Part shown: positions 23,350 through 38,400 of the stretch, in pieces | How the letters are laid out: each line of letters opens with the position of its first letter | Numbering within the stretch: the stretch's first letter is position 1 | Assembly (NCBI GenBank): GCA_012064415.1 | Contig: SSNU01000110.1 | Span: 1 to 64,000, forward strand | DNA: 64,000 bases | DNA from: Gyrodactylus bullatarudis | Taxonomy: Eukaryota > Platyhelminthes > Monogenea > Gyrodactylidea > Gyrodactylidae | Direction: 5' to 3' | Made by a program: the position numbers and the translations under genes | Notes under the pieces: generated by a model | Database searches by the model: none | What the model was told of the DNA's origin: nothing | The model's input: the letters and a program-made list of their open reading frames with translations, nothing else

Positions 23350-23642
23350 AATAACAGTATCCTTATACCCTACGCTGATGGGTAGAAATGTAGGTGAAAA
23401 GATTAGCTAAGTAACTCATGAACAAACAAGAATAATTGGATGAAATAACCACACACTTGAGGTGTTTACACTGAATTAAGAAGGAGAGCCAAATGTTACC
23501 AACTCAATTCTTTTCAATGCACGTTTTGTAATTTTGTCAAGTAAATGATTAAATTATCACTTTTGAATTTTAAAATTTTTCAAGTGTAATATTCTTTTTC
23601 ATTAGATGACTGGTTCTAAAAGAAGACTCTTTTCTTTTTATT
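23350..23642 (-). repeat. Right arm of 293-bp inverted repeat
   Basis: Inverted copy of 22141-22433. The near-identity of the arms is much higher than that of other repeats here, which points to a recent origin or to gene conversion between arms. Confidence 0.9.
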
Positions 23643-24721
23643 ACAATGCATCTTATTATATTCCCAATTTCTTTGTTGTTGTATGCTGTAAGCATTCTTC
23701 TTTTATGGAAATTCACCTTCTTCTCATGATAAAATTTGAAAATAAATCACCTGTCATTTAAAGACCAAGACGAGGATGAAAGCCCACATAAAAACATGTT
23801 CTTCAATATTATCCATGTGACCTTTTAGCACGAGGGTACCCCCTTGATATTACGTCTTTCATTCATTTTTTATAGTACTAAAGACCTTTTAGGATATGGT
23901 TCCCACACTCATACTCTACACACACAAAAACAGTCCTCCATTCTACGCTCCCACATCTCTTCCTGCAGTAGCTGAAGAATGATTAATGGTCTCCATCCAT
24001 CCTATTTCCAATGCACAATGCATTTATGACCTGTCTTTGTGCCGGATTCCTTCTCCATAAAACAGCATAAAAATCACGAATATAAAAAAATTTATTAAAC
24101 AGTTGCTATCGATATCAGTTGTGTTTCCTTTTCTACATTGTACATTGTACAAAAATGCAAATTAACATACATTAGGATTTCTGTTGTCAGGCAAGAATAG
24201 ATTTCTTTGTTATGATCTGTTTTTTTTCATCTTAGATGAAACATTATCCTAAATAACTGAATTAACATTTCCCTTATGAATTGATTGGGAAATTTATTCG
24301 AGAATCAAATTACACGTACTTACATGCGTCTTTCAGATAATGACTTGTCGAATGTCAGCAGTGGTTAATATACACGTAAAGTATTAAATTTCAGCACGTT
24401 TCATGAAGAGAAAACACGAGTCAACTTAGAAATTGCATATATTTTATAAAGACATATATTTTGTATAAAAATAACTAACACTTGATAGTTGTCCATAGGA
24501 ATATTAGGCGAAAACAACAAGAAAAAAAAAATAGCTCATTTGATAGATCTATAGATTATAGTTTGTCTGCTTATTCTTCTCCGGGATTGGGTATTTCTCA
24601 AATTACAAATGTCGATAAGGTGTCTCTAAATAATCTGTCAATAATATTAATAATCTTAGTGCTGTTGAGTCTTGAGGGGCCATGGAGGGTCCAAAAGAGA
24701 GAGTGAAATTCTTCTGAAAAG
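23643..24721. other. Intergenic, nothing recognised
   Basis: AT-rich. Lies 3' of the Cip/Kip gene, so part of it is likely its 3' UTR. No other feature seen. Confidence 0.4.
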
Positions 24722-25444
24722 TTAGGCCAATTTGGGATTCCTTTCCTTGACAAATGGAGACCTTTTGACTGCAAAATAGTTTGTAAGTGGCTTTTCCTTC
24801 CTCCTGATTGGCAATGGTTCCGAAGCACGAGCCATACGTTTTCTTGAAGGAGAACAAACAAATCCATGAGCTTTGAGAATTTCACAAATCTTTCTTTGTT
24901 TTGGTTGAGCTTCTGGAATGATATTTCTGATTTGTTCAGATATTTTACTTTCATCAACACGGAATTTATTCATGAATTCCTTTGTTAAATTCCTTGAACA
25001 TACAGGAAGATTACTATTAATTCTGAGCATTTTCTTTGGTGGAGGCGGAGGAGTAAATTCTGAAAGATTTAGTTTATCAAGATTAAAAGAGATTGAAGAG
25101 TTTTCACATCTTGAATCTTCCAAATTAATCCGACGTTTAGGCTTCAAACGTTGAGGTCTGTGAAGAAAGGATGGTGATTTTGATGGCGTCAAAGGAGCAT
25201 AGTTATTTCCAATGGTAATAGAAGGTACAACACCGGAATTTACATCAATACTTATAGAATCAAATGAACGTTTCATAGGAATTCTAGAATTTTGATCAAG
25301 CATAGGAGATTTTATGGTTTCCTTCTGCTGGACAACTCCTACATTCCATTTCCTGGCAAATCTTTGCTGATCGGCGAGGATATATTCAAGAAATTGAACA
25401 CCTTTTGGGGGTTCTCTGAATAGGCGTCTGCATACAACTTCCAT
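24722..25444 (-). CDS. Cip/Kip-type CDK inhibitor (p21/p27/dacapo-like)
   Basis: Single exon, 240 residues. The N-terminus carries the cyclin-docking motif CRRLF at residues 5-9 followed by an acidic/hydrophobic stretch and RKWN, as in the CDI domain (p21: CRRLF ... RERWN; p27: CRNLF ... RKWN). The second half of the CDI (P-L-x-G...W) is not evident. A basic cluster (KPKRR) could be a nuclear signal, and PLTPSKSP offers CDK sites. Near the C-terminus EKPLTNYFAVKR resembles the PCNA-binding PIP box of p21 (QTSMTDFYHSKR) and of Dacapo, with Glu in place of Gln. The middle is low-complexity and not conserved, as usual for this family. A TATA-like TATTTATATA lies about 45 bases upstream of the start on the minus strand. 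Confidence 0.7.
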   Translation of the reverse strand: MEVVCRRLFREPPKGVQFLEYILADQQRFARKWNVGVVQQKETIKSPMLDQNSRIPMKRSFDSISIDVNSGVVPSITIGNNYAPLTPSKSPSFLHRPQRLKPKRRINLEDSRCENSSISFNLDKLNLSEFTPPPPPKKMLRINSNLPVCSRNLTKEFMNKFRVDESKISEQIRNIIPEAQPKQRKICEILKAHGFVCSPSRKRMARASEPLPIRRKEKPLTNYFAVKRSPFVKERNPKLA

Positions 25445-26119
25445 AATTGTTTTATGATCATTATGTGAGGCAATCTATATAAATACTTATTTATCTCTTC
25501 TCTGATTGGTTCTCGGCAAATGCTTGATTTTCATTGGTCCATACAGTATATTATTAATTTTATCTTCTTGTATTACTACAGCACGTGCCTCCATGTGTAC
25601 ACTGTACACTGTTATATATAACTTAATAAGAACTGTCATTTTACTCGTCAATATTGTTCTGTATGCAGGCAGAATACTTTGTACATTGTACAATTATTTG
25701 CTTAGTCATATTTTTTCCTCGTGCATAACTAAACATAGACTTTCTTTGTTTACTAAATCCTCATGTTCTTAATCTAATGAGAAAAATACAGCTGTCTAAG
25801 GCATGTCTAAAAATGTATCTCTTTCTTAACAAAGAATTTTACTCAATCATAATTTCTAACTTTGAACTACATTTTGTTCTAGAACTAAAATAAGAAGTTC
25901 AATGTTTCACAAATTTATGACAGAATAATTATAAGTTTATTCCATTAATTTATAAACTGTGTTAGTTATAGAGAAACTGAATTTAAACTTACAACCTCTT
26001 CGAATTTAAATTAATTTCGAATACACGCCTGAAAGATATCTCTTATGAGTTAATCTAATTCTAAACTTTGTCATCTCAACCGAATAAAGAGATTTGAAAT
26101 CAGCGTAGATGTGTTTTAA
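25445..26119. other. Upstream region of the Cip/Kip gene
   Basis: Holds the presumed promoter near 25470-25490 (minus strand). No coding signal. Several GTACATTGTAC/GTACACTGTAC near-palindromes occur between 25595 and 25692. Confidence 0.4.
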
Positions 26120-26323
26120 CCCTTTCGGTGCCGATGGACATATATGTCCATTTTCCAATTTTTTTGAACCTTCATAACTCTACCAGTTTGATAGGTTTCT
26201 GGATCAATTAAGTTTAAATTGAAGCCCACAATGTGAACTTGCATAAGTAATATTTTTGGCCAAATAACTTGGTATCTTCATAGCTGAATTTTGGTTTTTA
26301 TTGTGAAATAGTCTCGGCAAGGG
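26120..26323. mobile_element. piggyBac-type MITE, 204 bp
   Basis: Starts CCCTTTCGGTGCCGATGG and ends CTCGGCAAGGG, imperfect inverted ends that begin with CCC, and is flanked on both sides by TTAA (26116-26119 and 26324-26327). TTAA duplications and CCC termini are the signature of piggyBac elements. No coding capacity. Near the left end GGACATATATGTCC forms a perfect palindrome. Confidence 0.65.
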
Positions 26324-29300
26324 TTAATGAAAAAAATTATCTTGGTCTTTATAATCTGTTTTGAATTAAGCTCAAAATTGTTATCATACAAAGTTTTATT
26401 AGGTAGATAAAAATGATTGATCCCATTAAATTAAACATGTGTCAAAAAAAGTCATTAAAAAATGAACTCCTCTATCGTCGTCACAGGTCAGATAACAATT
26501 AAGATTACTCATCTTTTTACATTATAATGTAGCATGTGTCTTGGATCTTCATTGTTGGGTTTATTCTATGAGACATGAGGATAATAAATAAACACTCATA
26601 AACGACGTATATGCTTGAAATGTTGGTTTTATCTCTTCTTTGCATCTTTAACTAACTAACAAACATCCACAAAAATAATGTTTTCCGTATCAGCCTTGAT
26701 GGATCGTAAGAAGGTGCATGAAAAGTAAGATGAATTGATTCTGTCAAAATAAATACAAACAATAGAATTCAATTCTCTAAATCGTCTGTCATCTAATTGA
26801 CACACATTGATAAATCGAATTTATCGATCAAGATTAATTAATGCAAAAGTTAAATTTGAGTTTAGTTCTCGTCTTGTAAATTAAATGGAAAAAATAGACA
26901 TTCCAAGAAAATTTTGAATTTCATAATTTTTCTCATAATTTTAGGATTATCCTGGCCTTTTTCAATTTTTATAATCCTTGCCGACATTTTCCACTAATAA
27001 GAAAGTTGAGAAAGCAACTGAATGAATCTTTCATGGAATGGAGATAAACTGAGTTTGCTTAATTAACTTTAATGCTTACCATATAAAGTACATAATACCA
27101 TTATCCATCGGTAACCAAATGGTCATTAAATATTGTCATAAATTTTCCATTTTTACCATCTTTGATAACAAGAATAAATTTATATTCTTTTCAATAATGG
27201 CTGTGGGATATTTTTCGGTTTTTAGCTAGATTAGTTTCAGGAAATGAATTCAAAATTCTTTTTTATCCTGATATTCATTAAAAACTTATAAATGATTGAA
27301 TTATAGATCAATCATGTAAGTTCTGTTATGTTACAGAAAATTCCCAAATTTCTACGGAACCTTAAGACCGTGTTTCTAGAATTTATGGAATCTAGAAAAA
27401 TTATTATACACAAAAAATGAGGCCCAATTTTACCATAGGAAGAAAATAATACATTTTTAATAAATAGTTTGTCTTAATTCTATAGATTTACAATATCCAT
27501 CTCAGCTGATATTATTTTACTATGGAGCTATTCTATTCTAGTGTTCCACAGTTGATTATAACTCAAATGTTTAATTAATAATGCTGGTAAGATTCATACC
27601 ATAGTAACTGATTTAATTAAAAAATTCCCACGTAGGCCAGCTTACCCACGGGTTAAATTGTAAAAGGGGTGTTGAGTGATGGCACTTGAAAATCTCCTTA
27701 TCCTCTTGATAAACTGAGTCTATATCATCTAATGGCATTCTTTCTTTCCATCTATTCTAACATAAAATCTACTCAATTCATAGATAAAACATTCAGTACT
27801 TATAATTATAGTCTTAACTTTTGGGATTTATTCAAATGACCAAAATCAATAGTTTACCAATTATAGTTTATAACCTATTTTATTTCAAATTTAGAAAAGC
27901 TGAAACAAGAGTTTTCAGTTGTATTCCTATAACCTTCAACCTACCTTGGCCTATGTGAGCCTTTTCTGTTATATATTGAAAAGTTTTTCCTGTTTTTTCA
28001 GCTTACATTTTATTTTAATTTTCTTCAACTTCTACTATTTATTTCAAAAATTGTAGATCATTACCTTCATTAAATTTTTTATCATTTTTAAAGAGACACT
28101 ACTAATGAGCATTTGAGAAATACATTTGGTGTCAGTATATTCTTGAATCTAATTTCTAAATAAGCTATTTCAGTCTTTTTAACATCTTTTGAACAATTCG
28201 GCACATCTATGAAATAGAAATTCAACTTTAATTGGGCCTGCAAAGATGCTATCGTTGAAATTGAATTTTTCTACTTGAGAAAATAAAAAATCAAAACAAA
28301 CGAATGCTTATTTTAAAATGTGACCAAACTACATGTTACTAATACCGAAATAACATTTCATCTTAATTCAATAAATCATTTTGGTTATCACCTTGTAATA
28401 AACTCCCTACCTGAAATAAATGAACATGTGCTCAGGAACACTGTTCAATTGGTAACTGTGTCTTGCTCATGTTTCTCACTACTTTAGTATGTCATACAAG
28501 TTATTCAGTTAGAAATCCAGCTGAAATGGTGGTATTGTATAATAATTTTTCTTGTTATTTTCTATAAATTCGAAACACTCGGTTGACAACTCAAAGTCAG
28601 ATACAAATGTTTGGCCACCCTTGGGATTTCATTTTTAGTATTATTTGAGATGGGTCTTTACTGCTAGATCGCTGTGAATATTATTTTCTGTGGTATGATT
28701 CTTATAATAAAAAATTGTCAACTTCTATCTGAAGCCTGATTGCATTTCTTGGCAAAATCAATGGAATTTTAATTTATCAAAAACTAAATTTGTGTCTCAA
28801 ATATAAAAATTACGAAAAGTATTTATTTATTTTTCAAAAATTTTATAATCTTCATTCGTGTAAAAAACATGGTTGTGAATCATTTAAATGAGAAAGATCG
28901 CATGCAAGTCATAAATCATCAAAGAAGTTTAATTATACTCAAATTCAGGACTGGTGATGGACCTTCACATAAATCATGTTGGCAACTAAATGTACTAGGA
29001 ATGTGAGATTTTTTTCATCACATAAAAACTCATATCGACTGATTGAATGGTAACTTGAATGATAATTACATTATAATGTATGCCTTATTCAGTTCATCAT
29101 GAAAAGAGTGAGATTTGAGCAATGCTTGTTCATTGAATCAATAAAAGAACATCCGGTCCTCCAAATAACTATGCTCAGTCAGGGTACAATAACAAAGCTA
29201 ACATTGAATTTAATCCACTTTTCATTCACCCCTTACCCCCTAGTCGACTTGGCGATTGGAACAATGCCAAGTTTGATTGACTACGCTATCAAATGGAATA

Positions 29301-30045
29301 AAACCATTCTCCATTACTTTGATATGATGCTTAGAATATCAGTTTACACAGAAAATAATACCTGATATAACCTAGATGATAGTATCAATTACAAATGTAA
29401 TCAACTAATTCCATCCGGTTTTAATTATTTGATCGAGGAGAATTTAGCCCATTATCTCCCATGATTCTCCCATTTGTAGCCTGAGTTGAGAAATACTCAA
29501 AATGCTTTGTTTATGCCTCATAAAGATATCTTTTTATTCATGCTAAATAGGGGTGATTTTTTGAAAATATAGTCAAATATTGAAAAATAATTTGAAAACC
29601 TATTTGGTGAGGCATTAGTAAAAATTAAGATTTCAAATATGCAACCGCCTGCTCGATTTCTCTCATAGAAGATAACTAGTTTTAGATCCGAAAAATGCCA
29701 AACACAAAATTACAAATTTTCTAATTTGGGCGATTAAAATAAAATTTAATTCATAAAGAGAGTTTATCGAAAACAACTTAATATCCATAAATAAATAAAT
29801 AAATTGCAGAAAGGATCAAGTTTTGTTTAATAGCTAAAATTATTACTACATCTGAAGTAAGAAGTCAATAGGATTTTCAACAATTTAAAACAATTGTTTT
29901 ATTTGATATTGTATTTACACTTGGTCGAGATGTTATTCATTGCATAAATTTTTGAACTATATTTATGCAATTGGGATATTTTTTTTGTTCTTATGTTCTC
30001 TTTTTCTTATTTAATTATTGATTGAATTTTTTTTCGATTGAAATT
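26324..30045. other. Gene-poor region
   Basis: 3.7 kb of AT-rich DNA between the MITE and the 3' end of beta-tubulin. No supported gene; an 88-codon ORF at 29099-29365 (+) shows no family resemblance. Confidence 0.45.
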
Positions 30046-31500
<1,455 letters not shown>

Positions 31501-32113
31501 TTCTAATTGAACAAGGATTGAACCAATTTTTTAAGAAAAAAATTTATGAATGAATTCTAAAACAAATATTTCTATGAATATCTACTCACAAATAGTAACA
31601 TTATAGTATTTTCAGAATTCATTAAAATTTTCTACTAACTTAGTGGACTACTAAGTCGCAAAAGCTTTTACAAATTCTCATTATTGGATGTGAAATTTTT
31701 ATTATAAATTCGGATACAATGAATCCTTCAAACAATTTTATAGGAATACTACTATGGAAATTTCATCTTAGAATTATAAACGTTTTTTATAGTTTTATTG
31801 AATAAATTGACTTGATTTTATACTCGATTTCTGCTGTTTAATTTTTGTAAAATTATTTTTCATTTGTGATTGTTTATTATCATATTGTGTTTAAATTACT
31901 CCTAATTGTATATAGACTCCATTGGCTTTCGGGATCTTTGGTTTAATTGGTCGTTACCAGAGTTTCAGCTATTGGTTCTAATTATCGGACTGATTTGATC
32001 AATCTTATCAATATTCGAGGCTATATTTTATCCTTATTTAATAATTATTTAATATAAAATTGATTTACCGTATCTTCCATAAAAGTGAAAACTTCAAATA
32101 ATTATCTCATAAA
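31501..32113. promoter_or_regulatory. Upstream region of TUBB and NFYC
   Basis: 613 bp between two divergent start codons. ATTGG (31923 area, CCATTGGC) and a CCAAT-complement-like ATTGG elsewhere could be CCAAT boxes, the binding site of the NF-Y complex that NFYC belongs to; this is suggestive only. Confidence 0.3.
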
Positions 32114-34526
32114 ATGATGGAATATTCGTCAGATCCTCTTGATGCTCAAGGACAAATAAGTAATTTCTGGGAGATGATCCGTATGGAAGTTGAAGCAACT
32201 AAACCTGATCAAGTGGTTTTCAAATCTCAAGAACTTCCTCTCGCTCGAATTAAAAAAATTATGAAACTCGATGAGGATGTTAAATGTATGATGATAAGTG
32301 CTGAAGCTCCTATACTTTTTGCCAAGGCAGCTGAACTTTTTATCAGAGAGCTTACATTAAGAGCTTGGATTCACACAGAGCGTAATAGAAGGAGAACCTT
32401 GCACAGAAATGATATCGCTTTAGCAGTTTCAGATGGAGATACAGACCAATTTGATTTCCTTATTGATATAGTTCCTAGAGATGATTCAAGATCTCATAGA
32501 AGAGTAAGCTTCTATTTAATTTTTATAACTTTTTTAAAATATAAAATAACTCATCTTTATTAGAACAATAATAATACATCAATGAATAATACATCTGGAT
32601 CTATTGGGGATACTGTCACAGTTGATCCTTCTAAATTGGCAAACATTCTTGATGGTCAGAATATTGTTGATATTACAAATCAAGCTAGTGGCGAAGCAAT
32701 TATTCTAAATGGTAACTCTGTAAATTCAACATCACCATCAAATTCAACTACTAATGGAAACGGTGGTCAAACAGTTCAGTTTATAACCACAAATTCTCAG
32801 AATCAAAATGGTACTTCTAATGGTCAACAAGTTCAATATGTTTTACAGTTACCATCTAATTCAAATACTTCCAATGGTGCATTCCAAGTTCAAATGGTTC
32901 AGCCAGGAGGAAATGGAACAGTTCATGTTGGAAATTCGGGTGATGGAACCACTATCAATGGCCTTCCTCCAGGAACAGTTCTCCAACAAGGTCCTAATGG
33001 TACACTTCAATTAGTTCAATTAATATCTTCTGCCAATTCTTTGACAACTCAAGCTTCTGTACAAAATACTACAAATAATGGAACATCAAATGTCGAATCA
33101 GATCAACAAGATCAGGCTGATCAAAAGTTAAAAGATCCCCAAAACACTGATGAAATTGACACTAAAATAAATATTCAGGTTAGTTCTTTGAAATTTAAAT
33201 GATTTTAAAATCTCGAAGTTGATTTTTCATAAGATTCTTCAATCTTCGGATGTTGAAAGTGCTTTCTTTCATTTGAGTTATTTCTTCTTCAAGTCCGACT
33301 TGAAAAAATTGAGTTTCATTTTCTCTGAATGAGCTTTAAATAATTGCATGATTTTTCTTTTAACTATAACCTTTGCTGATATGTGATCCTCCAATGTAAT
33401 TAATATCAATGTTGTGATGATGAATGTTGTGAACTTGTTTGTGATTATGAATATACAGAAGATACCAGCTACATGATGACAAATTTGTACTATGGACAAC
33501 CCATATTCAATAGATGATATGACAGATTAATTTGTAATTTCAGCTCCCTAATATTAGACGCTTAATTGACCTGAGTCAATTTGTTAAATTTTGGACTCAT
33601 GTTCCCTTGATTTTGGAAGAAATAATGAAAAACTAGATCCTATTAAAGAGACATTTTTATATTATCATTGTGTGCTTGTATGTTGTAAATATCAATTTGC
33701 ATCAATTACCTTTCTTTTTGTTTTTCTATATTGTGCTTATTGAAGTGATACCGAAATGCATGTAAGCAAGTATAAACTAGGATGAAAAATTGCTTGAATT
33801 GTTTAATTTTATTATTTTATTAAAATTTATTTTTAATAGAATAAGTATCTCTTGAATAAGATTAGCTTTTTGAAAACATACCCTTGAATTTGAACTTTTT
33901 AAAGAATACTTTTTTGAGGAATGATAATAGGTGAATAAAAAATCAATTATTTTTCTATAAAGTCTTCAGAATCAGCAGCCAGCCAGACGATTATTCTCCA
34001 GTCTGGTAATGAGACATTAATTTCCAATGATCCATTGGCTCAGCAGCAACTTATTTACACACCCGTTGGTAGTAATCAGCCAGTCATTATTTCATTGGCA
34101 GATGCAATTGCTTCTGGTTTAGTAAATGAGATGACAACTGAATCTATCTCAGATCAGACAGGAGATACTTCAGCAAATAATGTTGCTAGCACAATAGAAA
34201 TTTCTTCAAGTTTGTACCAAGAAAATGAAAATGTTTCAGTAGAAAATGAATCTGAAAATATTCAAGCAAATCAGGAGAGAGTAGATCCAGAATCGGATAA
34301 TCAGAGAGACTCTTCAAATGAGCAGGCAGAACAAACATCAGATCCTATCGATACAACTAGCAATATAGCACATGAGTCTGACCAACAAAGCAATACTGAT
34401 CCAGATGCTACTGATCAGCAAATAGATAAAAGTGTAATTTCTGATAAAGAACTGGTTTCATCAAATGAGCCAGTTGTAAAAAATTTTAAAGTTGATGAGG
34501 ATTCAGAGGAAATTTTGAAGGAATGA
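32114..34526 (+). CDS. NFYC: Nuclear transcription factor Y subunit gamma (NF-YC)
   Basis: Three exons: 32114-32503, 32564-33178 and 33963-34526, 1569 nt in frame, 522 residues. NF-YC pairs with NF-YB through histone folds; with NF-YA the trimer binds CCAAT boxes. The histone fold spans about residues 18-122: [82 protein letters not shown], all near-identical to the family. The remainder is Gln/Asn/Ser/Thr-rich, as expected of its activation domain, with one short conserved-looking patch [20 protein letters not shown]; the end is acidic. The tail is longer than in vertebrate NF-YC. Confidence 0.95.
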
Positions 34527-35433
34527 GGAATGTCATCCAAAATTTTTATTCTACCATTTCATTCTCGAATGCATTGCCCAATTTTACAGTGTTTTTGACT
34601 ACAATTTTACTTGTTTTTTTTCTTCGATTACCTATTTAAAGTTATTATGTACAGAAATCATTGAAAAACCCTTTCATATTTGTTTTAGTCATAAATTAAT
34701 TAATTGCGATAATAATTTATTTTTGTTTCTTGGTTTTACTTTTGAGTAGATACATGATAAACCAAGTAAAATCAAACCAGAGAAAATTATATTTTTGGCT
34801 CAACTCATCTTTTTCGTAAAATTTGACGGCCAAGCTAAAATTAATGTTGGTTGTTAAACTCATCTCCAATTTAATAAGTAGTATCTCAACGTTTTAATCT
34901 CAAATATCAACGATCTTATAGAAGATAACTTGAATGAATATTATATATTCTTGCTACACAAAATTGAAATTTTTTCTATCGATGGATAGGATAAATACAA
35001 AGTACAAAAGAATGATATTTCAAAACTTTCTTCCTAATAACATAGGTCAGAATGTAAAATAAATTTATGCTTCGAGCAAGTTTTTTATGATCAATATATA
35101 ATTTTGACATTAAAATTGAATGAATATTCGCAAGTGCAGCTACTTTACATTTACACTTGTTACAATCAAATCAAAAGTTTTGAATAAATGAAGCTTTTCA
35201 AATAAAATTAGTATATAATGAAAAAAAATTAAGTGACTTTATTGAAGCCATGTATGTTGCATACGTTTTATCAGTAACGAAGATGTATACTGATTATTGG
35301 AAATTATTTATGGCATGAAAAGATCACAATTTTTACTCAGTAATATCATCAAAAAAAGAAGGCATAATGTATTGTTTTTTTCCAAATATTTAACAAAGTA
35401 ACGGGATGAATATTTTAAGGGAATAGGAACAAT
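34527..35433. other. Convergent NFYC / FERM-SPRY intergenic
   Basis: 907 bp between stop codons facing each other; holds both 3' UTRs. Nothing else recognised. Confidence 0.4.
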
Positions 35434-38400
35434 CTATTTATCTGCAGAAGCTGTTATTGGACGAGTACTTATCTCACTACTCAAGGACAAATTAGCATCT
35501 ATTTTAAGTATTTTTCTGAGGGCTGCATTTAATTCCTTGAATAGAAAAGATAATTAATTTAGGGAATTAAAACATACATTTTAAATTCAACTTACGTCAT
35601 CTTGGGCTGAATTAGTTGATGATAAGATTACATGAGATTTTCCTTTAGAACTATTAGTAACAGAAGTAGATTGATTGTTGGAAACTTTTTCTTTTGATGT
35701 AACAAAAAGACCAGAGGAAGTAACAGGAGAAAGTTCTCGTCCATTAGATGAAGTGGTAGCTGTTTCAGATATTTTACTAGCTGTAACAACCTTTGTACGT
35801 GTTATTGTACGCTTAACGAGCTTTCCATTTTCATTGTAAGTAACATTTGATATAACTTCAGGTTCCGATCGATGCACAACAGTTGTCTGTTATAAATGAA
35901 TAATTGAGTTCACAGAATTCTCACAACATGTGAAAAATAACATTTGAACATATAAGAATATATAATTTGAAATTAAATCGAATAGGAAGAAATTTTGAAC
36001 TTTATAAAAAAATAGATTCCTACAACCGAATAAGAAAAACAAGGTCAAGATCAAACAAGCAATGTTCATTACTCTACATAGAGATTATGATCGAAAAAAG
36101 AATTAAAAATAAAATATGGCAAGTATAGTAATGGTTAGGGGTAATTCTTTCATTTAAAGTTAGCCTTATAAGTCGCTAAAAAGAAAATATTATGTATGAG
36201 GTAGGCTAAAGTAAGCATTATCATAATAATATATCTATCATTATAAAACATACAGATATAAGATCGGTGAAAATGCGCATAGAAATTTCTTTTGACCTTA
36301 TAATGTCAATATAAAAAAACTATCTATCATGAAAAAATATTTTTAATTCTCGAAATCTATCCACAACTGAGAATGAAGAAAGAGGGACATGTTTGCTATG
36401 TGCATGTAAAGAGATAAAAGCTCTTACTTCTTGCAAAATCTATTGCGTTCAGAATGGAATAGTTGAAAGGGAAAGAATTAGTAATAGAAATATTCCTACA
36501 ATAGACCTTAGAATATATAGAAGAGAATAAAGTCAAATTTATAACTTACCATATCAGTTGATAAACGTTTATCAATTGAACTAGTAATAATAGGATTGTT
36601 ATCAATAGAACTGATAGGATGTGATGTTGCATCATCACTTGACGCTTCCATACCGCTACTAGTGACTGGATGAAGACTTTTCTTCAAGTTATTAATCGAA
36701 CTAATATTTGTTTTGCTATTCTTGGAGTCTATTGTATCTTTGGTTTCAATATTACTAGCTTTCTTTAATAATCCATTGATTTGTTTTGGGGGCTGTTCAG
36801 TCTTAAAACAATCTTCATGCCGTTCAACAGCCCTTGAAGCTGCTTTTGCAGCAGCTGCTTGTCCAAGCTAAAAGTTAAGATGATTATAATTAAAATCTGA
36901 AAAAGACGGTCGAGATTCATAACCAGAAACTAATAATGAAACGAATTAGATTTTCTTACCAGATTATCAAAATCGTTGACAGACAGAGTCATTTTTATCT
37001 AATAGAATATTTCAAAAGTTACTTAATTTTAAAGAATTTCAAGGAGACAAATATTCAAATCAGACATGAACTGAACAGAGAGATAAGATGAAGAATAGAT
37101 GTATTCTTTTATAGTTTAACTTCTTTTAAAAGAAAAAATACCTGTTCATGTTTCATGACTCATGATTCATGAGATTAGATAGTGGAAAAATGAACAAGTA
37201 ATATAAATTCTTTGAATATAGATAGAAACATACCTTAATGTGTGCTAGAATATTACTATCCAGGACTGAATTATCAACATAGGACCATCCTTTGCGAACG
37301 TACTGAAAAGGAAAATTTCAATCATATTTGTGACTATAAAATCAGATGTTTCTTGTTTCAAAATAATTATTTTCTTATAAGAAAAGGGAAATAACTGTTG
37401 TTCTATTTAAATGGAAATTTACTTACATCAATTCCACGTTTCCTTGCTTTGGCAATCATTGCTTCGCTTGAAGTACATAGTGGCGTCCAATCAGGCTAAA
37501 CATATTAATAAACGATGATATTCTATTTTACAAAATTTGCATACAGTATTGAATAGAGAGAGATAATAGTAATAGAAAGAAGAAAAAGCTTTGTTAAAAA
37601 TAGATTTTAATTCAAGATTAGAAGAAGCTAAGGTAAAAATCTCTTATGAGAATTACATACATTTATTAAAGGATAAATCAAATGAGAGAAAAATTAGTTC
37701 AAAAGATTAGAATTAGAGTAGAGGAAAAGGAATCATAATTAATTCGGGGATAAATTTGATAAATACAAATAATCTATCAAAAACTTACACCAGGATAATA
37801 CTTGAAGGAATTATTACCAAAGTTAATCTCAGCAGTACAATCCTTCAGAGCGACAATGGGGAAAAATGCTTGAGGATTCATAGGATCGATCAGATTATCG
37901 GGAATTTGATACTCCCCAGGACAAAGGGTACCATTTTTGGTCCACTTGATAGTTTTATTACCAGTATCGAGGAGACATCCAATTACATCACCATAAGTAT
38001 ATGCCTGAAATTAAGAAATGAATAAACATCTTTCGCGATAGCTCAATGTTACAAATAGAATGAATTGTTTTTGTAATCTCTTATGGGTCGAGAGATTTGA
38101 AGAAAAAATTTGTATAAAATCAGTTGAAATATCTGCATTTTCTAAACGCTGTGGAAAAATAGACATGATTGAAGATTGCATCTGGATAAATAGATTTCCA
38201 TTTCATCTATTCATTTTGTAAGGGATGGGTATTATCTTTAGTAGTTTTTTTGTCCTTGTATTTTTTTCAAGGGTTTATATTTTACACTATGAAAAGTACA
38301 GCATAGCTATTCCGGGTAACATTATTAAAAAAGTGAATCAACCCGACTTTTATGAGGTAGAAATATAGTTGGAAGAATGGTTGAAATATTATAACAAATC

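Noticed and set aside
24598..24960. Minus-strand and plus-strand ORFs overlapping the Cip/Kip gene
   Set aside because: Shadows of the CDK-inhibitor frame; they lack motifs, while that frame has CRRLF and a PIP-like box.
29099..29365. 88-codon + strand ORF
   Set aside because: No recognisable domain and isolated in gene-poor DNA.
31900..31935. NF-Y feedback site in the TUBB/NFYC promoter
   Set aside because: A single ATTGG is expected by chance at this length; no strength beyond that.
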